This document shows, in pieces, positions 1 to 8,600 of a stretch of 64,000 nucleotides of DNA. A model generated the notes under the pieces. The model saw only the letters and a program-made list of their open reading frames with translations. It made no database searches and was not told the DNA's origin. The stretch comes from an uncultured Propionibacteriaceae bacterium (GTDB lineage: Bacteria; Actinomycetota; Actinomycetes; Propionibacteriales; Propionibacteriaceae). The DNA lies in contig CALBCJ010000004.1 of the NCBI GenBank assembly GCA_937926975.1, forward strand, positions 32,621 through 96,620, given 5' to 3'. The translations under genes were made by a program, and so were the position numbers. Within the stretch, counting starts at the first letter, position 1. Every line of letters begins with the position of its first letter.

Positions 1-115
1 TCTGCCAGCGATCTGTGGTATACCCGCCCCAACCCTGCCTCCACCGTGCCTTCTGAGCAATCCGGCGCTGAGGTGCTGCCGTTCGCTCCTGGCTCTGGCT
101 GGGACTCGCTGGTGC

Positions 116-772
116 TCAGACCGGGTCCGGTCCGCACCAGGCGATCTGGTCCAGGATCGACAGGCGGGGCTCGAAGGGGCGTCCGCCCTGGTCGTACGGG
201 GGTGGGGTGAAGCTGTGGTAGCTGACGCCGATTCCGCGGCCGGTGAACAGGGACTCGTCCAGGTAGGTCCGCCCGGACGGGCCGGACAGGTACGTGTCGC
301 CGCCCAGCTCGGCCACGATGTCAGCCAGCAGCTGGCCAGACGAGCCGCGGGCGGCCAGGGTCGAGGCCCGGACCAGGGGGGTAGACCAGCCGAGGTAGTC
401 GACGGTCCGCTGCAGCAGGTCGCAGCACAGGTCGGCGAGCCGGGTCTGCTGCGCCTCGTACGTGGCCTCCAGCAGGCTGAGAACGTCGGCCAGGTGCGGG
501 GCGCGGGCGTAGCGGGACTGGATGGTCTTCAGGTGGTCACTGCGCCAGGGGCGGGTCTCGTTGGTCTCGACGTCGCAGGTCAGCTGCCCGGAGCGGCCCT
601 TGGTGAGCACCGGCACCGTCAGCCAGGTCCCGCCCTGGATCTGGACCCGGTTGCCGTACGAGCCCTTGCTGAACGGGACCGTGTCCAGCAGCACGAACAC
701 GTCAGCCTGCCGCATCTTGTCGAAGAAGCCAGTCCAGGGGGCGAAGTTGGGCTGGTGGATGGTGACGATCAC
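116..772 (-). CDS. WbqC-like family protein
   Basis: About 218 residues. The N-terminus (IHQPNFAPWTGFFDK) carries the signature HQPN..PW..FF of the WbqC family, proteins found in O-antigen and capsule loci whose chemistry is not settled. Family members are usually 200-240 residues, so this one looks complete. The GTG start at 772 overlaps the TGA of the upstream PIG-L gene by four bases, which indicates translational coupling and decides the start; a longer reading in the same frame would only run through the antisense of that gene. Paired with a PIG-L deacetylase and near sugar-nucleotide genes, it probably acts in modification of a surface glycan or an amino sugar. Family assignment is firm, role inferred. 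Confidence 0.85.
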   Translation of the reverse strand: MIVTIHQPNFAPWTGFFDKMRQADVFVLLDTVPFSKGSYGNRVQIQGGTWLTVPVLTKGRSGQLTCDVETNETRPWRSDHLKTIQSRYARAPHLADVLSLLEATYEAQQTRLADLCCDLLQRTVDYLGWSTPLVRASTLAARGSSGQLLADIVAELGGDTYLSGPSGRTYLDESLFTGRGIGVSYHSFTPPPYDQGGRPFEPRLSILDQIAWCGPDPV

Positions 773-1407
773 AGCCGGATCCGGATCATCTCGTACGCCT
801 CGGCCCAGTCGCTCTTCACCATCAGCCCCCGGACCCGGGCGACCGACTCGACCAGCTCGCGGGTGAAGTACGGCCGGCCCATCGCGAGCTGCGACTGGTA
901 GTGGGTGAGCGCCTCCCACTTGGCGTCCAGGTGCCGCTGCTCCAGGGTGACGAAGGCGCTGGCCGAGAAGGTGATGTGGTTCCACGGCAGCTCGTAGCCG
1001 AGCAGGGTGAGGTGCTTGAAGGCCCGCAGCCCCTCCGCGTACACAGTGGCGTGGTCCTGGTGCAGGTCCGCCCCCGACGGCACCAGAATCCACTCCGGCG
1101 AGAGCTCCCGCCCTAGCCGTACGAGGATCTCCAGCACCTCCTGGCGGTGGTAGCCGAGCTCGCGGACCGGGAAGTCGTAGATGAAGCGCCGCTCGGCCGG
1201 GACCCCGAGCGAGTCCAGCGCCTGCTCGCACTCCTGCTTGAGCTGCCCGGGCCGGGCCCCGTCGGGCAGTGACTTCTCGGCGGTCGAGAAGACCGCTACC
1301 GACAGCTCGACGCCCTCCTCCAGCCAGCGCGCCATCGAGCCGCCGCAGCCGAGCTCGGCGTCGTCGGTGTGCGGGGCGAGGACCAGGATCCGCTTCGGGT
1401 CGATCAC
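769..1407 (-). CDS. PIG-L family N-acetyl sugar deacetylase
   Basis: A 212-residue LmbE/PIG-L protein. The metal-binding motif of the family (AHPDDE) is seen here as APHTDDAE near residue 11, and the second His motif as HQDH near residue 117. These zinc enzymes deacetylate GlcNAc-containing substrates, including MshB (mycothiol) and glycan-modifying deacetylases. Length is on the short side of the family (210-300). It is first in a two-gene unit with the WbqC-like gene, sharing a GTGA overlap. Context points to glycan modification rather than mycothiol synthesis, but substrate cannot be told from sequence. A second, unrelated-locus PIG-L protein lies at 14624-15343. Confidence 0.88.
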   Translation of the reverse strand: MIDPKRILVLAPHTDDAELGCGGSMARWLEEGVELSVAVFSTAEKSLPDGARPGQLKQECEQALDSLGVPAERRFIYDFPVRELGYHRQEVLEILVRLGRELSPEWILVPSGADLHQDHATVYAEGLRAFKHLTLLGYELPWNHITFSASAFVTLEQRHLDAKWEALTHYQSQLAMGRPYFTRELVESVARVRGLMVKSDWAEAYEMIRIRL

Positions 1408-1867
1408 GCCGTGAGCCTATCGGCCCTGCCCGGTACGGGCCGCAGGACCGGCGCATGGACCGGCACAGCTGCGGGCGAGGCCCCGGTCAGCCCCGCCAGG
1501 GACGCCGGGGGAGCGGCTCCTGGTCCGCTGCTGTGCTCCTGCCTCGGCGTCCTGGTGCCGGCCCGAGCCGCCCTGAGCGGTCGGACCGGAGAGCAGGCTG
1601 CACCCCGGCACAGCAACGGGCACAGACCCGGTCAGCCCCGCCCAGTGGGCGGCTGGAGCAGCTAGAGTCCGCTGGTATGTGGCCCTGGGCCGGGCCAGCG
1701 ATCCGGGCAGGTCGACCGCGGTGGGGTCATGCGGGTCCGCCGGTCCTGGCGATGGGCCCTCTGTACCGCCAGAGCCGACACCGGGCGTTCCGCCCGTGCC
1801 GGAGCGGACACCGGTGGGTGCCATATATCCCTGTGCGCGTATATCTATGCGTGTGCATAGTTCAGTC
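1408..1867. other. Intergenic region without supported gene
   Basis: Open frames here lack a ribosome binding site and have the Arg/Pro/Gly-rich composition of shadow frames. Around 1822-1865 there is a locally AT-rich stretch (TATATCC, CGTATATCTATG) just before the short ORF at 1868. It is the most likely place for the promoter of the antitoxin gene at 1951. Nothing else is seen. Confidence 0.5.
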
Positions 1868-1954
1868 ATGCGGGAGACCAGGAGCAACGAGCGGCACGAA
1901 GTGGCCCGAGCCAGGCAGGCGAAGGCAGATCACAAGAAGGAGAGCGAGGCATGA
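1868..1954 (+). pseudogene. Short ORF resembling the C-terminal tail of a RelE/HigB toxin
   Basis: A 28-codon ORF, ATG at 1868, stop overlapping the ATG of the downstream XRE antitoxin (ATGA). Its basic, helical sequence (HEVARARQAKADHKKE) resembles the last helix of HigB/RelE (Gp49-like) toxins, which normally sit immediately upstream of such an antitoxin with the same overlap. No upstream toxin sequence is visible in any frame. The simplest reading is that the toxin was deleted and only its 3' end survives, perhaps kept for translational coupling. The homology is by eye only and short, so confidence is low; a short leader peptide is the alternative. Confidence 0.35.
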
Positions 1955-2271
1955 GCACCACTGTCCCGAGCGGGTACATCGACCTTGACGACCTCCGCGC
2001 CGAGGTTGATGCCTCCTCCAGCGATGAGCAGCGCCGAGAGTACATCGAGGCCGATGCGGACGCCGAGATCCAGATCGCGCTGGCCGAGCTGGTCTACACG
2101 ATGCGTACTGCGGCCGGGCTCAGCCAGGCCGAGCTCGCCCGTCGGATGGGCGCTCGGCAGCCCTACATCAGCGACCTGGAGCGCGGGGGGAAGACGCCGA
2201 CCGTGGCTACGCTGAACCGGATCGCGCGCGCCACTGGCAACCGCCTGCGTCTGGTTGCTGAGCCCGTGTAA
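1951..2271 (+). CDS. XRE-family helix-turn-helix antitoxin-like protein
   Basis: 106 residues. The C-terminal half is a clear Cro/C1 helix-turn-helix: GLSQAELARRMGARQPYISD (about residues 55-74) followed by LERGGKTPTVATLNRIA. The N-terminal part (about 50 residues, acidic) is typical of HigA-type antitoxins encoded downstream of RelE-like toxins. A good Shine-Dalgarno (AAGGAGA) precedes the ATG at 1951. No intact toxin is adjacent, only a 28-codon remnant, so this seems to be an orphan antitoxin or a free-standing regulator. DNA-binding function is well supported, the biological target is not. Confidence 0.8.
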   Translation: MSTTVPSGYIDLDDLRAEVDASSSDEQRREYIEADADAEIQIALAELVYTMRTAAGLSQAELARRMGARQPYISDLERGGKTPTVATLNRIARATGNRLRLVAEPV

Positions 2272-2475
2272 CCGACCTGCGTGCCGGTGCTGGCGGGGGT
2301 GGCCCGATGGTCCCACCGACCGCCGGTGCAAGGGGCGCTAGAAGCCTGTGGGGCAGGTGCTCACCGGCCTCGGTCTGGACAGCATCATCGAGGGATGTCC
2401 CGCACACCTGCAGGCGGATGCCACGACCGGCGCCGCCGCCGTACGCAGCAGTGCCGGTCGTGGTCCGCTGGTGTG

Positions 2476-4863
2476 TCAGTCGCCCGTGCCCGCGCCCACC
2501 TCCGCGCTGTCGACCTCCACATCGGGACTCTGCGGAGTCTTCGGGGCCGGGTCGCGGAACGAGTGGCCGGTGAGCAGCCCGCCCAGGAAGAGCGCGATCG
2601 ACACTGCGCCGACGGCGAAGACCACGTCGCCGGGGGTCCGCAGCCACTTCAGCAGCGGCAGCCAGCCGGAGTACAGGAACTCACTGGACCGGGCGTACCA
2701 CAGGCCGTGGGTGATCGAGGCCCAGGCCTGGGCCAGGCCAACCGGCAGCAGGCTCATCAGCGCCATCATCAGCAGCCCCAGGTTCATGCCCCAGAAGCCG
2801 AGCTTGATGAGGCGCTCGTTCCACTGCCGGTCGGGCATCAGGCTGCGCAGGCAGAACAGCATCAGCCCGATGCCGAGCATCCCGTACACGCCGAACAGGG
2901 AGGTGTGCCCGTGCAGCGGGGTCAGGTTGAGGCCCTGGACGTAGAACAGCGACACCGGCGGGTTGATGAGGAAGCCGAAGACCCCGGCCCCGAGCAGGTT
3001 CCAGAACGAGACCGACACGAAGAACCAGATCGGCCACCGGTAGCTCGCGACCCAGGCCCGCAGCCGCAGCAGGTGCAGGTGCCGGAAGGCCTCCAGGCCG
3101 ATCAGCACCAGCGGCACCACCTCGAGCGCCGAGAACGTAGCCGACCAGGCCATGACAACGTCATTCGAGCCGGAGAAGTACAGGTGGTGGCCGGTGCCGA
3201 TGATCCCGCCGAAGAGGTACACCACGGTCGACGACAGCACCGCGGTCATCGCCGACGAGGCCCTGACCAGACCCAGCCGGGCGAACAGGAAGGCGATCAC
3301 GACGGTCGCGAAGACCTCGAAGAAGCCCTCCACCCACAGGTGCACCACCCACCAGCGCCAGTACTCGATGACTGACAGGTGCGAGTGGCGGCCCATCCCG
3401 AAGGCGGCGGCGAAGAAGCTCGCGATCGCCAGCGAGCTGAACAGCAGCATGATGATCAGGCCCCGCTGCGACCCGGAGGCGAGCGGCGCCTCGGCGCTGG
3501 GCTGCACTGACTGGTGGGTCGAGCGGGCCCGGGTCACCGCCGGCCACATCCCGCGCGCCACCAGCACGAACCACAGCAGCAGCCCGGCAAACAGGGCGAC
3601 CTGCCAGCCGCGGGCCAGGTCGAGGTACTCCATGCCGGTCGTCCCCAGCCACCAGGTGAGCTCGGTGCCGTGCCCCATCCGGCCGGTGATCGAGGCCCAC
3701 TGGCCGGCCATCGACCCCAGCACCACCAGCACCAGCGCCCAGAACAGCAGGTTCACCAGCAGCCGCTGGTGCTTCGGCTCGCGCCCGCCGACGGCCGGCG
3801 CCACGTACAGGCCGGTCGCCAGCCAGGCGGTCGCGATCCACAGCACCCCGAGCTGGGTGTGCCAGGTCCGCACCACCGCGTACGGGAGGATGGTGTCGAT
3901 CTCGATCCCGTACAGGGCACCGCCCTCAACCCCGTAGTGGGCGCTGATGATCCCGCACGCGATCTGCAGCAGGAACAGCCCTGCGACCACGAAGAAGTAC
4001 TTCAGGGTGGCCCGCTGTGACGGGGTCGACTGGTAGCCGGCCAGCGGGTCCTGCTGCGGCGCGGCGGCCGGCTCCTCCTCTGGCTGGCGGGAGTGGAAGA
4101 AGACCATGCCTCCGATCGCGGCCAGCAGCAGCACGAAGCTCAGAATGCTCCACAGGATCGCCGTCGGAGTAGGGGTGTTGTCGATCAGCGGCTCGTGCGG
4201 CCAGTTCCGGGTGTACGTGGCGTCGCCGCCGGGGACGTTGGTGGACGCCGCCCAGCTCGACCACCAGAAGAAGGCGTTGACCTTGTGCATCGCGACCGGG
4301 TCGGTGAGGGTGCCGGGCGGGATCGCGTACGGCTCGTTGCCCTGCGCGAAGATCGCCGCGTAGTGCTCACTGTTGGCCTGGTACGCGGCGACCCGGTCGG
4401 CGGAGATGGTGATGGTGGCGCTGCTCGCCTCGTACGTGTTGGTGCGCAGCACCTGCTTCAGCCGGGCCTTGGCCGCCGCCTGCTGGTCTGGTGGCAGGGC
4501 GTCGTAGCCGGCGGCGCCCTGCTCGCGGGCCATCCGGTCGAGGATGAAGACTGACTCCCGGTGCAGCCAGTCAGCGGTCCAGTCCGGAGCCACGTACGCG
4601 CCGTGCCCCCACACCGAGCCGATCTGCTGCCCGCCGAGGGACTGCCACACCTGCTGCCCGGCCATGATGTCGTCTCCGGTCATGAGTACCTGGCCGGAGC
4701 CGTCAACGACCCGGGCCGGGATCGGCGGCTTGGCCTGGTTGATCTGGTGCCCCATCCACAGCAGCACGGAGAACGACCCCACGAGGAGGACGAGGAGTGC
4801 GATCCACCAGCGGCGGTGACGACCGGTGAAGACAGCGGTGCTCTGGTCGGCGGCGGTGCTCAT
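2476..4863 (-). CDS. norB: Quinol-dependent nitric oxide reductase (qNOR)
   Basis: 795 residues, the single-subunit quinol-oxidising NO reductase that turns two NO into N2O at the membrane. The N-terminal extension that replaces NorC (about residues 20-230, without haem c CxxCH) is followed by the haem-copper-oxidase core. Expected ligands are visible: His near 335 (RTWHTQLG), His and Glu near 508-512 (HLWVEGFFE), the HH pair near 559 (GTGHHLYF) and the HGH pair near 651-653 (LHGHTSLFG). About 14 membrane segments. ATG 4863 is preferred over an upstream TTG because GGGAGG lies five bases before it. No regulator or other denitrification gene is adjacent, so NO detoxification rather than full denitrification is likely. 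A DtxR-like palindrome lies about 70 bp upstream. Confidence 0.95.
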   Translation of the reverse strand: MSTAADQSTAVFTGRHRRWWIALLVLLVGSFSVLLWMGHQINQAKPPIPARVVDGSGQVLMTGDDIMAGQQVWQSLGGQQIGSVWGHGAYVAPDWTADWLHRESVFILDRMAREQGAAGYDALPPDQQAAAKARLKQVLRTNTYEASSATITISADRVAAYQANSEHYAAIFAQGNEPYAIPPGTLTDPVAMHKVNAFFWWSSWAASTNVPGGDATYTRNWPHEPLIDNTPTPTAILWSILSFVLLLAAIGGMVFFHSRQPEEEPAAAPQQDPLAGYQSTPSQRATLKYFFVVAGLFLLQIACGIISAHYGVEGGALYGIEIDTILPYAVVRTWHTQLGVLWIATAWLATGLYVAPAVGGREPKHQRLLVNLLFWALVLVVLGSMAGQWASITGRMGHGTELTWWLGTTGMEYLDLARGWQVALFAGLLLWFVLVARGMWPAVTRARSTHQSVQPSAEAPLASGSQRGLIIMLLFSSLAIASFFAAAFGMGRHSHLSVIEYWRWWVVHLWVEGFFEVFATVVIAFLFARLGLVRASSAMTAVLSSTVVYLFGGIIGTGHHLYFSGSNDVVMAWSATFSALEVVPLVLIGLEAFRHLHLLRLRAWVASYRWPIWFFVSVSFWNLLGAGVFGFLINPPVSLFYVQGLNLTPLHGHTSLFGVYGMLGIGLMLFCLRSLMPDRQWNERLIKLGFWGMNLGLLMMALMSLLPVGLAQAWASITHGLWYARSSEFLYSGWLPLLKWLRTPGDVVFAVGAVSIALFLGGLLTGHSFRDPAPKTPQSPDVEVDSAEVGAGTGD

Positions 4864-4928
4864 CAATACCTCCCTGAGGGTTAGTACAGGCCGATGTGGA
4901 CAAACCTGTCACAGTGAGATGATCTCGT

Positions 4929-4947
4929 CTAGTGAGGCTTGCCTAAC
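4929..4947. promoter_or_regulatory. Possible DtxR/IdeR-type iron box upstream of norB
   Basis: Read on the minus strand the site is TTAGGCAAGCCTCACTA, an imperfect palindrome agreeing with most positions of the DtxR/IdeR consensus (TTAGGTTAGSCTAACCTAA). It lies 66-84 bp upstream of the norB ATG. qNOR is an iron-rich enzyme, so iron control would make sense. This is a match by eye without a scored matrix. Confidence 0.35.
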
Positions 4948-4980
4948 CTGCCCTGGTGGAGTGGGTCGTTGGAACCCGGC

Positions 4981-5063
4981 GCTCCACGCTCCAGCACCGA
5001 GGCTGGAGGGGCGAGGCCGAGGCTCCACGCTCAAGCACCGAGGCTGGGAGGGGCGAGGCCGAG
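4981..5063. repeat. Two-copy tandem repeat of 41/42 bp
   Basis: Unit 1 (4981-5021) and unit 2 (5022-5063) are adjacent and nearly identical, differing by one substitution and one inserted G; each begins GCTCCACGCTC and ends GGGGCGAGGCCGAG. The nonamer CGTGGAGCG at 5073-5081 is the reverse complement of the unit start, so the array can fold back. It lies in the gap between norB and the sugar-nucleotide dehydratase gene. No coding potential is seen. Confidence 0.8.
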
Positions 5064-5127
5064 GCGGCTCATCGTGGAGCGTCCGGTAGAGGGTCGGCCG
5101 GGAGCGGGCCCCAGTGACCCGTACGCG

Positions 5128-6942
5128 CTAGGGAGTCGGCTCAGACGGGCTGTGCTGCCGGGTCAGCTCATTGAGGCGGTCCTGAGGCAGCGGCCTGCCG
5201 TCGCCGAGCTCGGCCGGGTTGAGCGGCGGCACGTGGACCCGGTTGATCATCGGGTGCGAGGTCGGCTCCAGGTGCTCGTCGGCCGAGCTCAGCACCTCGT
5301 GCAGCTTCTCACCCTCGCGCAGGCCGGTGAAGACGATCTCGATGTCCTTGCCGGAGCGGGCGATCAGGCCCTCGGCGACCTCCAGGATCTTGACCGGCTC
5401 ACCCATGTCGAGCACCAGCACATCGCCCGGCTCGCCGATCGCGGCGGCCTGGATGACCAGCTCACAGGCCTCCGGGATCGTCATGAAGTACCTGGTCACG
5501 TGCGGGTCGGTGACGGTGACTGGGCCGCCGGCCTCGATCTGGGCGGTGAACGTGAACAGCATTGAGCCGCGCGAGCCGAGCACGTTGCCGAACCGTACGG
5601 ACAGGTAGCGGGCGTCGTCGTCGGCGTGCCAGGCGGTCAGCTCCTCGGCCAGCCGCTTCGTCTTGCCGAGCACCGTGGTCGCGTCGGCTGCCTTGTCGGT
5701 GGAGATGTTCACGAACCGGCCGACCCCGTACCGCTGCGCCGTCCGCAGCAGGTTCAGCGAGCCCAGCACGTTCGTCTTCCAGCCCTCGTCGGGGTACTGC
5801 TGCAGCATCGGGACGTGCTTCAGCGCGGCCGCGTGGAAGACCACGTCGGGGCGGTGGGCCGCGAAGACCTGGTCGAGGGCCTCGGCGTCGCGGATGTCGC
5901 AGAGCACCATGTTCGGGGTGTCGAGCATCCCGTGGCCGTAGATCGACAGCTGGGTGGAGTGCAGACCCGACTCGTCGCGGTCCAGCATCACCAGCTCGCT
6001 CGGGTCAAACCGGCTGACCTGGCGGGCGATCTCCGACCCGATCGAGCCGCCGGCGCCGGTCACCAGGACCACCTTGCCGCGCAGGTACCCGGCGATCGCG
6101 GCGATGTCGGTGGTGATCGGGCGCCGCCCCAGCAGGTCGGCCACGTCGATTCGGTGCAGCTGGGCCAGGTTCACCCGGCCGCCGACGATGTCCTTCGTGC
6201 CCGGCATCACCAGCAGCTGCAGGCCCTCGCGGTCGGTGATCCGCGACACCTCCCGCAGCAGCTGCCGGGTCGCGGTCGGCATCGCCATCACAATCGTCTG
6301 CACCTGGTGCTTGGTGGCCAGCGCCACCAGGTCCTGGCGGCTGCCGAGCACCTTGTACGCGCCGAGGTGCAGGTTCTGCTTGGTGGGGTCGTCGTCGATG
6401 TAGCCGACGATCTCGTACGGGGCGTCCTTGTCCGACGCGATCAGCCGGCCGAACTGCTGCCCGGCGTTGCCCGCCCCGTACACGAGGACCGGGATCGCGT
6501 CGTCGGCGGCGGAGTCGCGCAGGTGCCGGGTGAAGTACGCCCGGGCCGCGAACCGGCCAGCGCCCTCCAGCATCAGCGCCCCCACCGGGACGGTCAGCAT
6601 CACGAACAGCGGGAACCCGGCCGGGGCCAGGGCCACGGAGCCGAGGATCAGCGCCACGGCGATCCCGGTCACCAGCAGCCCGAGGGTGAGCGCCTCGTCG
6701 AACGATCCGACGTGGTGGCGGCCCCGGTAGAGCTTCGTCACGTACCCGCCCGTGAGCTGCCCGACGACCGCGGCAGTGACGAAGACCCAGATGTACAGCC
6801 ACTCGCCGTCGGTCAGAACAAAGCCCTCGCCAGGACGGTAGTGCCTAGCCAGCGTGAACAAGGCGGCCGCCAGCAGCCAGCTGATCACGTCCCAGGCGGC
6901 GAGGCTCGCCCGCTGCCAGGTCACCCGCAGCTGCTGCGCCAT
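5128..6942 (-). CDS. Membrane-bound nucleoside-diphosphate-sugar dehydratase/epimerase (CapD/PglF-like)
   Basis: About 604 residues with the layout of the WbpM/PglF/CapD family: four membrane helices in the first ~150 residues, a first Rossmann-like domain (VLVYGAGNAGQQ), then the SDR catalytic domain with GAGGSIGSE and the active-site region STDKA. These enzymes make UDP-4-keto-6-deoxy sugars or related epimers as the first step of glycan synthesis. In the long PglF/WbpM enzymes a Met replaces the usual SDR Tyr; here the equivalent position appears to be Leu (LGKTK). ATG 6942 is chosen because GGTGGAGGG precedes it; an in-frame ATG at 6975 lacks one. Next upstream is rmlCD, so a surface-polysaccharide role is likely. 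Confidence 0.85.
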   Translation of the reverse strand: MAQQLRVTWQRASLAAWDVISWLLAAALFTLARHYRPGEGFVLTDGEWLYIWVFVTAAVVGQLTGGYVTKLYRGRHHVGSFDEALTLGLLVTGIAVALILGSVALAPAGFPLFVMLTVPVGALMLEGAGRFAARAYFTRHLRDSAADDAIPVLVYGAGNAGQQFGRLIASDKDAPYEIVGYIDDDPTKQNLHLGAYKVLGSRQDLVALATKHQVQTIVMAMPTATRQLLREVSRITDREGLQLLVMPGTKDIVGGRVNLAQLHRIDVADLLGRRPITTDIAAIAGYLRGKVVLVTGAGGSIGSEIARQVSRFDPSELVMLDRDESGLHSTQLSIYGHGMLDTPNMVLCDIRDAEALDQVFAAHRPDVVFHAAALKHVPMLQQYPDEGWKTNVLGSLNLLRTAQRYGVGRFVNISTDKAADATTVLGKTKRLAEELTAWHADDDARYLSVRFGNVLGSRGSMLFTFTAQIEAGGPVTVTDPHVTRYFMTIPEACELVIQAAAIGEPGDVLVLDMGEPVKILEVAEGLIARSGKDIEIVFTGLREGEKLHEVLSSADEHLEPTSHPMINRVHVPPLNPAELGDGRPLPQDRLNELTRQHSPSEPTP

Positions 6943-7069
6943 GCCCCTCCACCTTCCCGCCGGTCCGACGGCCATTCTAGGGACGCCCGTACGGGTCGCG
7001 GAGCCGAGTCCGGCGGCGCGTGCGGTCCTCTGCGCTGGCTCGTCGGTCGGGGGCGGGCCCGTCTACGGG

Positions 7070-8440
7070 CTACGTGCCCGGCGCGTACACGGGGACCACG
7101 TACCCGGTCGCCTCCAGCTTCGACAGGTCGAGCGTGGAGCCGTGCGGACGCGGCGCGATCCCCTCCTTGCCGGCGTAGTACTGCTCGGTGCTGACCGGGG
7201 TGACGTCGTCGGCGGAGCGCCCGCTCGCCTCGTACACGGCCTTCGCGATGTCGGCCCAGCTCACCGGCTCGCCGCCGTCGGTGCAGTTGTACGTGCCGTA
7301 CGGCGCCCGGCTGCGGACCAGGTGCGCGATCGCCGCGGCCAGGTTCGAGGTGTGGGTGAGCCGGCCGACCTGGTCGTCGACGACGCTCGGGGAGACCCCG
7401 CGCTCGGCGAGGCTGGCCATGGTGGCGATGAAGTTCTTGCCGTCGCCGACGACCCACGAGGTCCGGACCAGGTAGTGCCGCGGGGTGACCGAGACGGCCA
7501 GGTCACCGGCTGCCTTCGACTGCCCGTACACCGACAGCGGGGCCAGGTCGTCGGTCTCCGTCCAGCCCTGCTTCGTCCCGTCAAAGACGTAGTCAGAAGA
7601 CACATGGACGAGGGTCTGGCGGTGCTGGGAGGCGATCTGGGCCAAGACCGCGGGCACGGTCGCGTTGGCCTTCCACGCGGCCCGGCGGCCCTCGGCGGAC
7701 TCGGCGCCGTCGACGTTGGTCCAGGCGGCGGCGTTCAGCACCAGCCCGTACGAGGCCCAGGGCCAGGCGGCGACCTGGGCGGGGTCGGTCAGGTCCAGCT
7801 CGTCGAGGTCGACCTGGTCAGCGTCGGGGAACTCCTTCGCCAGGGCCCGGCCGAGCTGGCCCAGGCTGCCCAGGATCAAGGTCTTGCGGGCGGGGACCTG
7901 CACGGCGTCGGCCAGGCGCGGGTGCTGGCGGTCCTTGTCGCTGATCTGGACCTGGTCCAGCGGGATCGGCCACTCGATGGCGAGGGTCTCGTCGGCGAGG
8001 TTCACGTACGCGTACTCGCTGACCTTGTCGGCCGACCAGTGGTCGTTGACCAGGTACGAGTAGGTGACCCCCGGGGTCAGGGTCTGGTACGCGTTGCCGA
8101 CCCCGCGCGGCACGTACACGGCGACCGACTCGTCGACCTCGCAGGTGAAGGTGGTCCCGAAGCCCGGACCCTGCCGCAGGTCGACCCAGACCCCGAAGTA
8201 GCGCCCGTGCGCCGAGGAGACGAACTTGTCCCAGGGCTCGGCGTGGATCCCGCGGGTGGTGCCGACCTCGTCGTTGTACGACATGTTGTTCTGCACCGGC
8301 TCGAAGTCCGGCAGCCCCAGGGCGACCATCTTCTCCCGCTGCCAGTTCTCCTTGAACCAGCCCCGGTTGTCGCCCCTGACGTCGAGCGTCACGACGAGGA
8401 GCCCGTCGATCGGCGTCGTCTGGATGCTCAGGTCTGCCAC
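7070..8440 (-). CDS. rmlCD: Bifunctional dTDP-4-dehydrorhamnose 3,5-epimerase / dTDP-4-dehydrorhamnose reductase
   Basis: 456 residues joining two normally separate enzymes. Residues 1-~180 are RmlC-like (cupin): the active-site His is in TTRGIHAEPWDKF near residue 66, with the GVGNAYQTL segment further on. Residues ~185-456 are RmlD, an SDR reductase with a shortened nucleotide-binding motif (LILGSLGQLGRAL) and catalytic YGQSK near residue 330. Together they turn dTDP-4-keto-6-deoxyglucose into dTDP-L-rhamnose, completing the pathway begun by rmlA and rmlB at 17.4-19.4 kb. Start is GTG 8440 with GGGAG six bases upstream. Such fusions are known in some actinobacteria. Assignment is firm. Confidence 0.93.
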   Translation of the reverse strand: MADLSIQTTPIDGLLVVTLDVRGDNRGWFKENWQREKMVALGLPDFEPVQNNMSYNDEVGTTRGIHAEPWDKFVSSAHGRYFGVWVDLRQGPGFGTTFTCEVDESVAVYVPRGVGNAYQTLTPGVTYSYLVNDHWSADKVSEYAYVNLADETLAIEWPIPLDQVQISDKDRQHPRLADAVQVPARKTLILGSLGQLGRALAKEFPDADQVDLDELDLTDPAQVAAWPWASYGLVLNAAAWTNVDGAESAEGRRAAWKANATVPAVLAQIASQHRQTLVHVSSDYVFDGTKQGWTETDDLAPLSVYGQSKAAGDLAVSVTPRHYLVRTSWVVGDGKNFIATMASLAERGVSPSVVDDQVGRLTHTSNLAAAIAHLVRSRAPYGTYNCTDGGEPVSWADIAKAVYEASGRSADDVTPVSTEQYYAGKEGIAPRPHGSTLDLSKLEATGYVVPVYAPGT

Positions 8441-8569
8441 GGTCTGCTCCCTCGGCCTCGGTACCTCCCCCGCAGCCTAGTGGTCGGGCAGTGCGAGAGG
8501 CAGCCCCTGGTACGGGTCGGCAGGCGGAGCAGGTGAGCAACGACCGGCCCGAAGAGGCAGGAAACTCCG

Positions 8570-8589
8570 TGATATCATCACTGACATCA
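8570..8589. promoter_or_regulatory. Probable operator and -10 region of the FitAB-type module
   Basis: Two similar octamers, TGATATCA (8570-8577, a perfect palindrome) and TGACATCA (8582-8589), sit directly before the AAGGAGG of fitA. A -10-like TATCAT (8573-8578) lies inside the first. FitAB and VapBC complexes repress their own promoters by binding paired sites of this type, so autoregulation is the natural reading. Confidence 0.6.
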
Positions 8590-8600
8590 AGGAGGTTGCT

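Noticed and set aside
116..1456. Single 446-residue protein spanning the WbqC gene and its upstream neighbour
   Set aside because: The first half is a shadow frame of the PIG-L gene; the conserved sequence begins at GTG 772.
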